Assembly: GCA_023375675.1 (NCBI GenBank)
Contig: JALQBC010000010.1
Span: 620,001-684,000 of the forward strand
Reading direction: 5' to 3'
Length of the DNA stretch: 64,000 nt
Source of the DNA: Cytospora piceicola
Lineage: Eukaryota; Ascomycota; Sordariomycetes; Diaporthales; Cytosporaceae
In this document: piece by piece, positions 63,863 through 64,000 of the stretch
Numbering within the stretch: position 1 is the stretch's first letter
How the letters are laid out: every line of letters begins with the position of its first letter
Notes under the pieces: generated by a model
Database searches by the model: none
What the model was told of the DNA's origin: nothing
What the model saw: only the letters and a program-made list of their open reading frames with translations
Translations under genes and position numbers: made by a program

Positions 63863-64000
63863 TCCACAGACTCGGGGGGGGGGGGGGGGGGTGCTCAGCT
63901 GGGAGCACGGCTGCCCGACAGGTGGATTAGATTGTACACCGTTCTATATGTTATTTTCTAGTTTAACCACTTATTACTTAGATTGTATTTATTTGAGACC
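63863..64000. other. Right edge with poly-G tract
   Basis: 3' flank of the rhodopsin-domain gene. An uninterrupted run of 18 G lies at 63874-63891, 12 bases after the stop codon, on the coding strand of the 3' UTR. Confidence 0.7.

Overview
The window is nuclear DNA of a filamentous ascomycete (Pezizomycotina, probably Sordariomycetes). Genes carry short introns (54-176 nt) with GTRNGT donors, CTRAC-type branch points and YAG acceptors. They are monocistronic, lie on both strands and are separated by long non-coding gaps. The families present (Zn2Cys6 regulator, fungal rhodopsin-domain membrane protein, Nis1 and Hce2 secreted proteins, Iml2, Sem1, fungal Sulfotransfer_4) fit this. Exon models were derived by hand from splice signals and reading phase.

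Layout. (1) 1-8.5 kb: an Mpv17/PMP22 protein, mitochondrial dihydroorotate dehydrogenase, and, tail-to-tail with it, an ABBA aromatic prenyltransferase of the CloQ/NphB type. (2) 8.5-17 kb: sparse; one hypothetical protein, an HIT-like protein with an altered histidine triad, and a two-HKD phospholipase D-like protein with an acidic repeated N-terminus. (3) 17-28 kb: gene-poor, with relics of secondary metabolism. These are an adenylation/carrier fragment of an NRPS-like enzyme, an intact AflR-type regulator and a frameshifted O-methyltransferase. A 13-bp minisatellite and an unknown 319-residue protein also lie here. (4) 27-34 kb: two small secreted effector-like proteins (Nis1-like, Hce2/Ecp2-like), an aldo-keto reductase, a medium-chain reductase and a sulfotransferase-like protein. 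(5) 35-48 kb: a membrane-anchored aspartic-protease homologue lacking its second catalytic aspartate, then a housekeeping block: a second Mpv17/PMP22 protein, phosphoglycerate kinase, Sem1/Dss1, Iml2 and a fatty-acid-hydroxylase-family membrane protein. (6) 51-64 kb: an alpha/beta hydrolase with a long disordered N-terminus, two short-chain dehydrogenases, a six-exon sugar transporter and a six-exon fungal rhodopsin-domain protein.

How they work together: the housekeeping genes (pyrimidine synthesis, glycolysis, proteasome, mitochondrial proteins) are functionally independent. The 17-30 kb stretch has the character of an accessory compartment: low gene density, broken metabolite genes, an orphan regulator and secreted proteins likely to act outside the cell. 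No mobile element, tRNA, rRNA or CRISPR array could be supported. A perfect palindrome TACCTAGGTA recurs at six sites, all outside coding sequence.
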